A stretch of 6,147 nt of DNA, from positions 1 to 6,147 of the forward strand of contig JAOUQB010000162.1 in NCBI GenBank assembly GCA_029879555.1. Direction: 5' to 3'. Each line of letters opens with the position of its first letter. The stretch's first letter is position 1. Position numbers and translations under genes: made by a program. This document shows positions 1 through 5,189 of the stretch, in pieces. The stretch comes from Nitrospirota bacterium (lineage in GTDB: Bacteria; Nitrospirota; Nitrospiria; Nitrospirales; UBA8639). The notes under the pieces are model-generated. The model made no database searches, had not been told where the DNA came from, and saw nothing but the letters and a program-made list of their open reading frames with translations.

Positions 1-28
1 GACTCATCTGATCGGGGTTAATGTATCA

Positions 29-58
29 TTGACCTTCAAAGCCAGTCAAGACTAAAAT
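29..58 (+). promoter_or_regulatory. Candidate sigma70 promoter P1 of the ferredoxin gene
   Basis: A -35 box TTGACC (29-34) and a -10 box TAAAAT (53-58) are separated by 18 nt; each matches the sigma70 consensus at 5 of 6 positions. The predicted start near 65 would give a 5' untranslated region of about 98 nt. The -10 box and start point lie inside the tandem dyads at 50-81, so a protein bound there would block this promoter. The call is inferred from sequence only. Confidence 0.55.
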
Positions 59-81
59 GGTCGGAGATTAATTTAGTCGGA
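50..81. promoter_or_regulatory. Tandem IscR-like dyads over promoter P1
   Basis: Two adjacent 16-bp units, 50-65 (GACTAAAATGGTCGGA) and 66-81 (GATTAATTTAGTCGGA), agree at 12 of 16 positions and each is an imperfect GACT-N5-AGTC dyad. Against the E. coli IscR type 1 core as I remember it (GACTRWWWYAGTCRR), each unit matches 14 of 15 positions; the outer flanks of the consensus are poorly kept. An Rrf2-family, iron-sulfur-sensing regulator acting on a [2Fe-2S] ferredoxin gene makes biological sense, but binding is inferred and no regulator gene lies in the window. Confidence 0.45.
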
Positions 82-108
82 TTATTAGGAAGAAGAATCA
101 AGCGTGAA

Positions 109-138
109 TTGAAACATTGATGATTTAATGATTATAAC
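109..138 (+). promoter_or_regulatory. Candidate sigma70 promoter P2 of the ferredoxin gene
   Basis: TTGAAA (109-114) and TATAAC (133-138) are spaced by 18 nt, each 5 of 6 to consensus. A start near 145 would leave a short leader of about 18 nt that still includes the AAGGAG ribosome-binding site at 151-156. The surrounding sequence is AT-rich, which raises the chance of a fortuitous match. P2 lies outside the dyads and might give unregulated basal expression. Confidence 0.45.
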
Positions 139-162
139 TTATTGTTTTAAAAGGAGAAAATA

Positions 163-576
163 ATGGGAGGCAGTAATCCATATATTGAAAAAAGCGATAC
201 CAGCATTGCCAAAAAACCGTTCAAAGTTACCTTTATTACCCCAGATGCCCCGATTGAAATCCATGTCGACCCGACCAAACTCCCCTTTGGAGAAACCGGG
301 TTAGCCGGAAGCCTATTGGACATTGCCCTGGGAAATGGCATTGATGTGGAACATGCCTGCGGAGGAGTGTGCGCGTGCTCAACCTGCCATATCATCGTCA
401 AACAAGGCCTGGATACCTGCAATGAACCGACCGACGACGAAAACGATCAGCTGGATGAAGCCCCGGGACTCAGTCTGCAATCACGACTAGCCTGCCAATG
501 CGTCCCCAATGGTGAACAAGACCTGACCATTGAGGTCCCAGAATGGAATAAAAATCTCGTCAAAGAAAGTCATTAA
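163..576 (+). CDS. fdx: Adrenodoxin-type [2Fe-2S] ferredoxin (ISC type)
   Basis: This 137-residue protein is a plant/vertebrate-fold [2Fe-2S] ferredoxin of the adrenodoxin/ISC subgroup, a cytoplasmic one-electron carrier that typically supplies electrons for iron-sulfur cluster assembly. The cluster ligands are readable: C66-x5-C72-x2-C75 followed by His76 (motif ACSTCH), and C111 in SRLACQC. The acidic stretch around residues 90-100 (DDENDQLDEAPG) and the SRL before the last ligand are hallmarks of the subgroup. Three further cysteines (C70, C86, C113) are not expected ligands. About 20 N-terminal residues precede the fold, longer than in E. coli Fdx (about 111 residues). The ATG start has a good AAGGAG at 151-156 with 6-nt spacing. 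No other ISC gene is in the window, so whether it belongs to an isc cluster is unknown; the following gene is unrelated. The family call is secure, the symbol slightly less so. Confidence 0.94.
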   Translation: MGGSNPYIEKSDTSIAKKPFKVTFITPDAPIEIHVDPTKLPFGETGLAGSLLDIALGNGIDVEHACGGVCACSTCHIIVKQGLDTCNEPTDDENDQLDEAPGLSLQSRLACQCVPNGEQDLTIEVPEWNKNLVKESH

Positions 577-581
577 CCTCT

Positions 582-601
582 GAGGCTTTTGAGGAAGCCT
601 C
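582..601 (+). other. Stem-loop just after the ferredoxin stop
   Basis: GAGGCTT (582-588) and AAGCCTC (595-601) form a perfect 7-bp stem with a 6-nt loop, starting 5 nt after the fdx stop codon. No run of T follows on either strand, so it is not a canonical intrinsic terminator. It could protect the mRNA 3' end or be a weak or Rho-assisted stop. Confidence 0.4.
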
Positions 602-825
602 TGACAACCATCATTCATTCTCCCCGTGACGCGGACTCAAAACAGCGCCTCACCCTTCATACGCTATCCATCTTTTATTTTGGAAATCCCACATATTCAC
701 TAGAAATCCCATCCTGGAAGCTGCTATGTATTGCCCATCACGTATGGTTTCATTCATGTCTGGCAGCAAGATCACGGTTGATGCCAAGCAACCTTCATCG
801 AAAAACAGTGGCGAAACATTCCGTT

Positions 826-2571
826 ATGATCGGACAGGCCAGATTCGCCGTCCGGATCGTTCTTCTGACATTGCTGAATCTTTCCGTCGGCTTCGGACTC
901 ACACCACCCTCTCTTCTTGCGCAGATTCCTCCGGTTATTGATCCGACCGGCCGTTCCGGCAAACCTCCTGAAGTAACTCAGCCAGAGCCAACCCCTTCTT
1001 CGCCTCCCGGCTTCATCCTACCTCCGGTTGAGACGCTTCCCGAATTGCAACCTAAGCGCGCTCCTGGACTGAGGGTGATGGTCCAGACCATTCGCGTCGA
1101 GGGGAGCACCGTGTTGTCCCAGGAAGAACTCCGTCAGATTACCGCCCCATATGAAAACCGCGAGCTCTCCACCGAAGACCTTGAGCAACTCCGCCGAGAG
1201 CTCACACAGACCTATATCAACAAAGGCTACGTGAATTCAGGAGCCGTCATTCCTGATCAATCGATCGAAGATGGCCAGCTCACGTATCGCATCATCGAAG
1301 GTAAACTCACAGATATTCATATTGAAGGCACACACTACTTCCTTCCTTTCTATTTCCGGCAACGCATTGAACAGAGCGCTGGCCCTCCGCTCAATATCCG
1401 ACCACTGAAAGAACGTTTAGCACTCTTACTGCAAGACACCCGGATTCAACGGTTAAATTCCGAATTGAAACCCGGGCTCAAGCCGGGAGAAGCGACGTTG
1501 GATGTGCGAGTTGAAGAAGCCTCCCCTTTTAAAGCGTGGGTGGAATTTAACAATTTTCAAGCACCAACAATCGGGGCTGAACGAGGACTTGGCACGATCG
1601 CCGTAGACAATCCTTTTGGAATTGGAGACCATTTTGCCTTTACCTATGGCCAATCGGAGGGGTTAAATCCTCTCTTGGATACGGCCTACGTGGTCCCATT
1701 TACCCCACAGGATACGACATTGGGATTCCAATATCGCCGGAATAATTTCTCTGTGGTCACGTCCCCGTTTGATGACTTGGACATTGAAACCAAATCAGAA
1801 ATTTACACAATTACCCTTCGGCAGCCGGTCTATCGGAGCCTCACAGATGAAGTCTCTCTCTCACTCATCGGAGAACACCTGGAAACGAAAAGTACGCTGG
1901 GAGGGACAGGATTTTCCTTTATCCCGGGAACCACCAATAATGGAAAAGCGGTGGTGTCGGCCCTTCGATTTGGACAGGAATGGGTCCACCGCCAACCCAT
2001 GCAAGTGTTTGCCGTCTATTCACGATTCAGTGTAGGCATGGACGTGCTCAATGCCACCAATAATCGAGTGGGGAAAAATGATCCCGACTCACAATTTTTC
2101 ATTTGGTTGGGGCAAGCCCAATGGGCTCGTCGCATAGACCCACTGGGCATACAATTCATCAGCAATCTGACCCTTCAAATTTCCAACGACAGTTTATTTC
2201 CGCTCGAACAATTTGCCGTTGGCGGCCGGTATAGCGTGCGAGGATACCGGGAAAACCAACTGGTTCGAGATAATGCCTTCCTCTTCTCCATTGAATCACG
2301 CATCCCCGTGCTTCCCTCTTTAACCGGCCCTAACTTTTCGATACAAGCAGCTCCGTTTATTGATGTGGGACGTTCCTGGAACGCCAAAAATTCCACACCA
2401 GATCCGGAAACCTTAGCCAGCATTGGCATAGGCCTCCGCTTCGGCTTTTTTGATCGCGCCTTTGCCAATGTCTATTGGGGCCAACAACTCAATCATGTCT
2501 CGGAGACAGGACAAAAAAACGACCTCCAAGACAACGGTCTGCACGTGCAGTTCACCTGGAACATTTTGTAA
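826..2571 (+). CDS. TpsB/FhaC/ShlB-family outer-membrane transporter
   Basis: This is a two-partner secretion (type Vb) transporter, the Omp85-superfamily pore that moves a TpsA exoprotein across the outer membrane. With this start it has 581 residues: signal peptide 1-32 (SLLA/Q cleavage); proline-rich linker about 33-80, typical before the POTRA region; POTRA 1 about 83-162, opening with VQTIRVEGS and ending EGKLTDIHIEG; POTRA 2 about 163-235; beta-barrel to the end. The barrel shows NPFGIGD at 262-268 and the diagnostic loop-6 motif VRGYR at 471-475 within GGRYSVRGYRE. Length is normal for the family. The reading frame is open back to 589, but 589-780 does not look like protein and would place the hydrophobic signal about 85 residues in. 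ATG 781 (15 residues more) is a serious alternative; neither ATG has a clear Shine-Dalgarno. An extended -10 (TG-C-TATGTA, 722-730) is a weak promoter candidate. The TpsA cargo is not visible here, so the substrate is unknown. Confidence 0.92.
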   Translation: MIGQARFAVRIVLLTLLNLSVGFGLTPPSLLAQIPPVIDPTGRSGKPPEVTQPEPTPSSPPGFILPPVETLPELQPKRAPGLRVMVQTIRVEGSTVLSQEELRQITAPYENRELSTEDLEQLRRELTQTYINKGYVNSGAVIPDQSIEDGQLTYRIIEGKLTDIHIEGTHYFLPFYFRQRIEQSAGPPLNIRPLKERLALLLQDTRIQRLNSELKPGLKPGEATLDVRVEEASPFKAWVEFNNFQAPTIGAERGLGTIAVDNPFGIGDHFAFTYGQSEGLNPLLDTAYVVPFTPQDTTLGFQYRRNNFSVVTSPFDDLDIETKSEIYTITLRQPVYRSLTDEVSLSLIGEHLETKSTLGGTGFSFIPGTTNNGKAVVSALRFGQEWVHRQPMQVFAVYSRFSVGMDVLNATNNRVGKNDPDSQFFIWLGQAQWARRIDPLGIQFISNLTLQISNDSLFPLEQFAVGGRYSVRGYRENQLVRDNAFLFSIESRIPVLPSLTGPNFSIQAAPFIDVGRSWNAKNSTPDPETLASIGIGLRFGFFDRAFANVYWGQQLNHVSETGQKNDLQDNGLHVQFTWNIL

Positions 2572-2636
2572 CGTCGAACAGCCCTCTAGCAGATGATTGG
2601 TCGCAGGTTACCGGAAGACCGTGTACGGCCTGGTAA

Positions 2637-2663
2637 GAAAAGAGCTAAGGGTACATCCCCCTT
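2637..2663 (-). terminator. Weak candidate terminator for the OmpA-like gene
   Basis: Read on the minus strand, an AAGGG/CCCTT stem (2663-2659 with 2651-2647, 7-nt loop) is followed within 2 nt by the pyrimidine stretch CTCTTTTCTT. The stem is only 5 bp and the T-run is interrupted, so this is marginal. No convincing intrinsic terminator for the plus-strand TpsB gene was found in the 188-bp convergent spacer (2572-2759). Confidence 0.22.
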
Positions 2664-2759
2664 CTCCCCTTATTCAAAGAAACCCGGTTGAATCATTCCC
2701 CCCAAATAGCCCGTAGAGGCTTGAAAATACTTCCGGCATCACTGGCTGACCGGGAATGG

Positions 2760-3473
2760 TTAGAACGAAGAAGATGGCGAGGCGACTTGAATCCGTTGCA
2801 ACAACGGAAGGCTTTGTGAGACATGATGGATTCTCGACCGATTGCCACCGCTCACAAGACGTAAACGGGCCAGACATCCTCGCTGCGTATTCCCGACAGA
2901 CAAAATGGGGAAAATTTTCTCCGCCCGAAGATTATCTTCCTGGCATTCCTCACTCGTGAACCGACAGAGCACCGGGTCTTGCCCATAATTCACCGTAGAA
3001 ATCTGATGTGACGGAATCCCGAGTTGGGACAGATAGCCAGAAAGATGGGCGAGATGAAAGTCCGCACGGGCAAAGTTATAGGCAGAAGGACCGCGAGGGT
3101 CACAGTGCCCTTCAATTCGCAAGCGCCATTGCGGGTCTGCCGCCAGCCACTCGACCGTTCGAAGGAAAAATGCCTTCAAATCGGCATCAATAAAAAGCCG
3201 CCGTTCATCAAAATACACATCCGCAACCACTGGAGCCTCGGGCTCTAAAGAAGGCTGTTCCGACACTCCAACTCTCCGCAAAAACGAAGTCCTTGCCTGA
3301 GTAGAGATTCCAATTTCTCGAATTTCTTCTGGCTGAACAAATGAAGAAGACGCCCCGTGGTCACTAGAGCGTGAAAAAGCAGGGAGAGAATCTGAGGCTA
3401 TGGCCACTTCCCCACTGATCAGGGAACCGCTCAAGAGGAAACCCACGAACACGTTCAGGAGAAATTGAAGCAT
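2760..3473 (-). CDS. Exported OmpA/Pal-like protein with degenerate peptidoglycan site
   Basis: From ATG 3473 the product is 237 residues: a hydrophobic export segment at about 1-26 ending near AIA/SD, a low-complexity linker, an OmpA C-terminal-like domain at about 86-190, and a tail of about 46 residues unlike the family. The domain shows DVYFDERR, IEGHCDPRG at 120-128, YN at 132-133, NYGQDP, and a cysteine pair (C170, C177) as in many Pal-like proteins. OmpA domains bind meso-diaminopimelate of peptidoglycan, but the usual RRA after YN-x5 is FHL here (139-141) and the closing NRRA is NLRA (181-184), so binding may be weakened or lost. There is no lipobox cysteine, so it is not a Pal lipoprotein. 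The start is uncertain: no Shine-Dalgarno is seen and the ATG form has no positive charge before the hydrophobic stretch; TTG 3512 adds 13 residues including an Arg. It lies downstream of the DUF928 gene on the same strand but is separated from it by a strong terminator, so it probably has its own promoter. Confidence 0.78.
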   Translation of the reverse strand: MLQFLLNVFVGFLLSGSLISGEVAIASDSLPAFSRSSDHGASSSFVQPEEIREIGISTQARTSFLRRVGVSEQPSLEPEAPVVADVYFDERRLFIDADLKAFFLRTVEWLAADPQWRLRIEGHCDPRGPSAYNFARADFHLAHLSGYLSQLGIPSHQISTVNYGQDPVLCRFTSEECQEDNLRAEKIFPILSVGNTQRGCLARLRLVSGGNRSRIHHVSQSLPLLQRIQVASPSSSF

Positions 3474-3725
3474 CTGGATAGGCAAACCACATCGCAAGAG
3501 TGAACCATTCAACAGGGCCGGGAATGTCGAAACCCATGCGACCCCATTGATAGTCTCTATCGGAAGGGAAAGAGGAGACTTTATGCATGAGAGGTATCAG
3601 GTGTGAAAATGGGAACATGGGCAACTGGATTCAAAAAAAAGACCGACCACCAGAACGTGTGACGAAAGAGTCAGGAAAAACCAGGCAAGAAGAAAGTGAT
3701 GGGGAGTGCGGAAGAGAACCACGAG

Positions 3726-3764
3726 AAAAAAAGCCTGCCCCCACAGTTGATCGTGGGGGCAGGC
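3726..3764 (-). terminator. Strong intrinsic terminator downstream of the DUF928 gene
   Basis: GCCTGCCCCCAC (3733-3744) and GTGGGGGCAGGC (3753-3764) make a perfect 12-bp GC-rich stem with an 8-nt loop. The adjacent A7 at 3726-3732 becomes an uninterrupted U7 on minus-strand RNA directly after the stem. This is a textbook Rho-independent terminator for transcription arriving from the DUF928 gene, whose stop lies about 190 nt upstream. It has no T-run in the plus direction. Confidence 0.92.
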
Positions 3765-3808
3765 GGGGTAACTGCGGGTCTGCGGAAAGGAGAAGAGGAA
3801 TCACTTTT

Positions 3809-3842
3809 TTCCGATTTGAAAATTTCTCCTCAAGAATCGGAA
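3809..3842 (-). other. Stem-loop in the DUF928 3' untranslated region
   Basis: TTCCGATT (3809-3816) and AATCGGAA (3835-3842) form a perfect 8-bp stem around an 18-nt loop. On minus-strand RNA the loop carries GAGGAG, with no suitable start codon after it. The T-run at 3805-3810 is on the wrong side to make it a minus-strand terminator. Together with the terminator hairpin it could fold the 3' end into a stable two-hairpin RNA. Confidence 0.35.
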
Positions 3843-3951
3843 CATGTGTTATGGACTAGAAACCCAACCTCATCCTCCACCGCCTGAAAGCCAAGAATCT
3901 CACCTTCAGGAACAGAAGACAATTCTCTCTCCTCGTTCCATAAAGCCACAG

Positions 3952-4794
3952 TTACATTCCCGTTTGGCGGTCAACTTGAGCGACCGTGTTGAGATCCACC
4001 TGTTCGAGTAACGCTGCACGCAAATCGTGGAGATCGCGATCAGTCGCATGAGCTTGAATCTCCTGAGAAATCGCCCCAATGGCGTCATACCAAAACCCTG
4101 CCCTGGCCAATATCCTGGTGGCCTCTTGCGGGGTCGCCTGCCTGACCGCTTCCGCAATATTCTCCGGTAAACTCATCACTTCCAGCAGACCACCCGCAAT
4201 AATATCTTTGGACCGGCGAGCTGGATCAGGAATTAAGGACACAAACCATTGATACGTCTTCCCCTGTTCAAATTTCAGGTCGTACTCACCCAACGAAAGC
4301 ATATGAATCCCAGCCTCGGCGGGAGAAGACAGCGGCACTTCAAGAATGGGGACCACCCCGCTACCTTCTAAAACCGTAAATTCCAGAGGAAGGGCAGTCG
4401 CCTTAGAGAGATACCACACTAACGGTGGCTGTTCATTCGCTGTCACGGCCACATGATCCGGGACTAACGCATACAAAAGAGGCAACCCCGGCGAAGGCCC
4501 TCGCGTGCCACCACCCACTCGGCCCCCTGGGGCTCCCCGACGAGGAGGCTGATACAAAGGCTCAGAGATTTTTGAAGAAAGTCCCAGTTGGTCATCGACA
4601 ATCCGAACCAGCGAGGTATCAACAGACGCTTTGGGGGCCTGCCTCACCTTCTTCAAGGACAGGGCCGATTGTGCAGGCAAGGCAGAGGGTTCAGGAGATG
4701 TTCTGACCTTTTCTTGCCCGCCCATGGCAAGTGAACTAAAACCCACCGTCAACCCGATAATAGTGACGCCCCACAAGAATGTTTTGGTCTTCAT
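3952..4794 (-). CDS. Exported DUF928-family protein
   Basis: This 280-residue protein has a signal peptide at 1-25 (MKTKTFLWG..., cleavage near LAMG/GQ), a variable linker to about 78, then the DUF928 core at about 79-205. Signature features seen are YQPPRRGAPGGRVGGGTRG at 81-99, ALVPDHVAVTANEQPPLVWY at 109-128, and GKTYQWFVSLIPDPARRS at 178-195. The C-terminal part (about 211-280) is helical and includes GFWYDAI at 233-239, a segment I associate with this family. The function of DUF928 is unknown; its members are mostly cyanobacterial and, as I recall, often sit beside TPR-CHAT and FhaC-type genes, as here. The start at 4794 is supported by AGGAGG at 4807-4802 with 7-nt spacing; an upstream ATG at 4833 lies in the structured leader and is rejected. 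It is divergent from the TPR gene across 395 bp and ends in a 190-nt 3' untranslated region with a strong terminator. It acts in the periplasm or beyond. Confidence 0.85.
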   Translation of the reverse strand: MKTKTFLWGVTIIGLTVGFSSLAMGGQEKVRTSPEPSALPAQSALSLKKVRQAPKASVDTSLVRIVDDQLGLSSKISEPLYQPPRRGAPGGRVGGGTRGPSPGLPLLYALVPDHVAVTANEQPPLVWYLSKATALPLEFTVLEGSGVVPILEVPLSSPAEAGIHMLSLGEYDLKFEQGKTYQWFVSLIPDPARRSKDIIAGGLLEVMSLPENIAEAVRQATPQEATRILARAGFWYDAIGAISQEIQAHATDRDLHDLRAALLEQVDLNTVAQVDRQTGM

Positions 4795-4812
4795 AATCGT
4801 TCCTCCTTTTCT

Positions 4813-4871
4813 CCCATAGAAGCTGCACCTCAAAAATGACCATTGCAGCTTTTCTTCAAGAAACCTATGGG
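4813..4871 (-). promoter_or_regulatory. Predicted three-way-junction RNA leader of the DUF928 gene
   Basis: On minus-strand RNA, three helices nest: P1 CCCATAG (4871-4865) with CTATGGG (4819-4813), 7 bp; P2 TTTCT (4863-4859) with AGAAA (4855-4851), 5 bp with a TGA triloop; P3 AGCTGCA (4850-4844) with TGCAGCT (4827-4821), 7 bp with a 16-nt loop. The junctions are only 0-1 nt. P1 ends 5 nt before the AGGAGG ribosome-binding site at 4807-4802. Its position and compactness suggest a cis-acting translational control element such as a riboswitch, protein-binding leader or thermosensor; I do not recognise a known class. Confidence 0.45.
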
Positions 4872-4879
4872 CTGATAAG

Positions 4880-4909
4880 AATATGAATAAAGCAAGCTTT
4901 ATTCCACAA
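4880..4909 (-). promoter_or_regulatory. Weak candidate promoter of the DUF928 gene
   Basis: Minus-strand TTGTGG (4909-4904) and CATATT (4885-4880) are spaced by 18 nt, matching consensus at 3 and 4 of 6 positions, so the match is poor. The overlapping TATTCT (4883-4878) is an alternative -10. Either would start transcription around 4871-4874, right at the first base of the folded leader, which is the main reason to take it seriously. The spacer is filled by the 9+9 bp dyad. Confidence 0.3.
4885..4904. promoter_or_regulatory. Perfect 9+9 bp dyad, operator-like
   Basis: GAATAAAGC (4885-4893) and GCTTTATTC (4896-4904) are perfect inverted repeats around a central AA. The 20-bp site lies in the divergent spacer, 91 bp upstream of the DUF928 start and 285 bp upstream of the TPR gene, and overlaps the likely DUF928 promoter. 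It has the size and symmetry of a homodimeric repressor or activator site. No matching regulator gene is in the window. Confidence 0.5.
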
Positions 4910-4958
4910 TATTTCAGCGGCAGACCTACCCACGAGACTCAAAACATCCAAGGCTTCA

Positions 4959-4982
4959 ACGGCTTAGAAATATTCAAGCCGT
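4959..4982. repeat. 7-bp inverted repeat in the divergent spacer
   Basis: ACGGCTT (4959-4965) and AAGCCGT (4976-4982) flank a 10-nt spacer containing GAAATATT (4967-4974). The complement of that octamer, AATATTTC, occurs at 4908-4915 beside the 20-bp dyad. It may be a second regulator site or cruciform; no T-run makes it a terminator. Confidence 0.3.
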
Positions 4983-5113
4983 CTCCCCCCATTTCACGGG
5001 AGTGGTCAGATGTCTACAAGAGAGACAGTTTGTCAACGGCGCGACCCGTATTCTCCGGACAAACCTTTCTGCCCACGATCCCGCACACCCACCCAAAACC
5101 CTGCAACAGAATT

Positions 5114-5142
5114 TTGACCTTATTGCAACGAGTTTCTAGAAT
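5114..5142 (+). promoter_or_regulatory. Sigma70 promoter of the exported TPR gene
   Basis: TTGACC (5114-5119) and TAGAAT (5137-5142) are separated by the ideal 17 nt, each 5 of 6 to consensus. The predicted start near 5149 gives a leader of about 41 nt that contains the GGAAAGGA ribosome-binding site. It is the best promoter match in the window and points away from the DUF928 gene. Confidence 0.6.
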
Positions 5143-5189
5143 AGGTGCATTCCTCATCATGATCATTCCTGGAAAGGATAATCATACCT

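Larger units (their letters stand above)
3474..3951. other. Gene-free spacer between the DUF928 and OmpA-like genes
   Basis: No credible protein is encoded here; open frames on either strand have no ribosome-binding site or family resemblance and run through the terminator hairpin. The right part (3765-3951) is the 3' untranslated region of the DUF928 transcript and holds an 8-bp stem-loop; the terminator occupies 3726-3764. The left part (3474-3725) should contain the promoter of the OmpA-like gene, but I found no box pair good enough to report. Confidence 0.5.

Noticed and set aside
582..601. Intrinsic terminator for the ferredoxin gene
   Set aside because: The 7-bp hairpin is real, but no T-run follows on either strand, so it was kept only as a stem-loop.
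589..825. N-terminal extension of the TpsB frame to a TTG at 589
   Set aside because: The TTG lies in the loop of a stem-loop, and the extra residues look non-coding and would bury the signal peptide about 85 residues in. ATG 826 (or 781) gives a normal TpsB.
2601..2635. Hairpin TTACC...GGTAA with inner CCGT/ACGG as a TpsB terminator
   Set aside because: The stem is interrupted and is followed by GAAAAG rather than T residues on the plus strand.
3364..3624. Minus-strand 86-codon frame overlapping the start of the OmpA-like gene
   Set aside because: It shares no family features and overlaps the signal-peptide coding region in another frame. It was considered as a frameshifted N-terminus, but the OmpA-like frame already has its own export segment.
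3587..3887. Plus-strand open frames across the terminator region
   Set aside because: They read straight through the 12-bp terminator stem, are rich in Arg, Glu and Lys from a purine-biased strand, and have no plausible start signal.
4795..4833. Upstream ATG start for the DUF928 gene at 4833
   Set aside because: It has no ribosome-binding site, lies in the P3 loop of the predicted leader, and adds 13 residues before a normal signal peptide. ATG 4794 has AGGAGG at ideal spacing.
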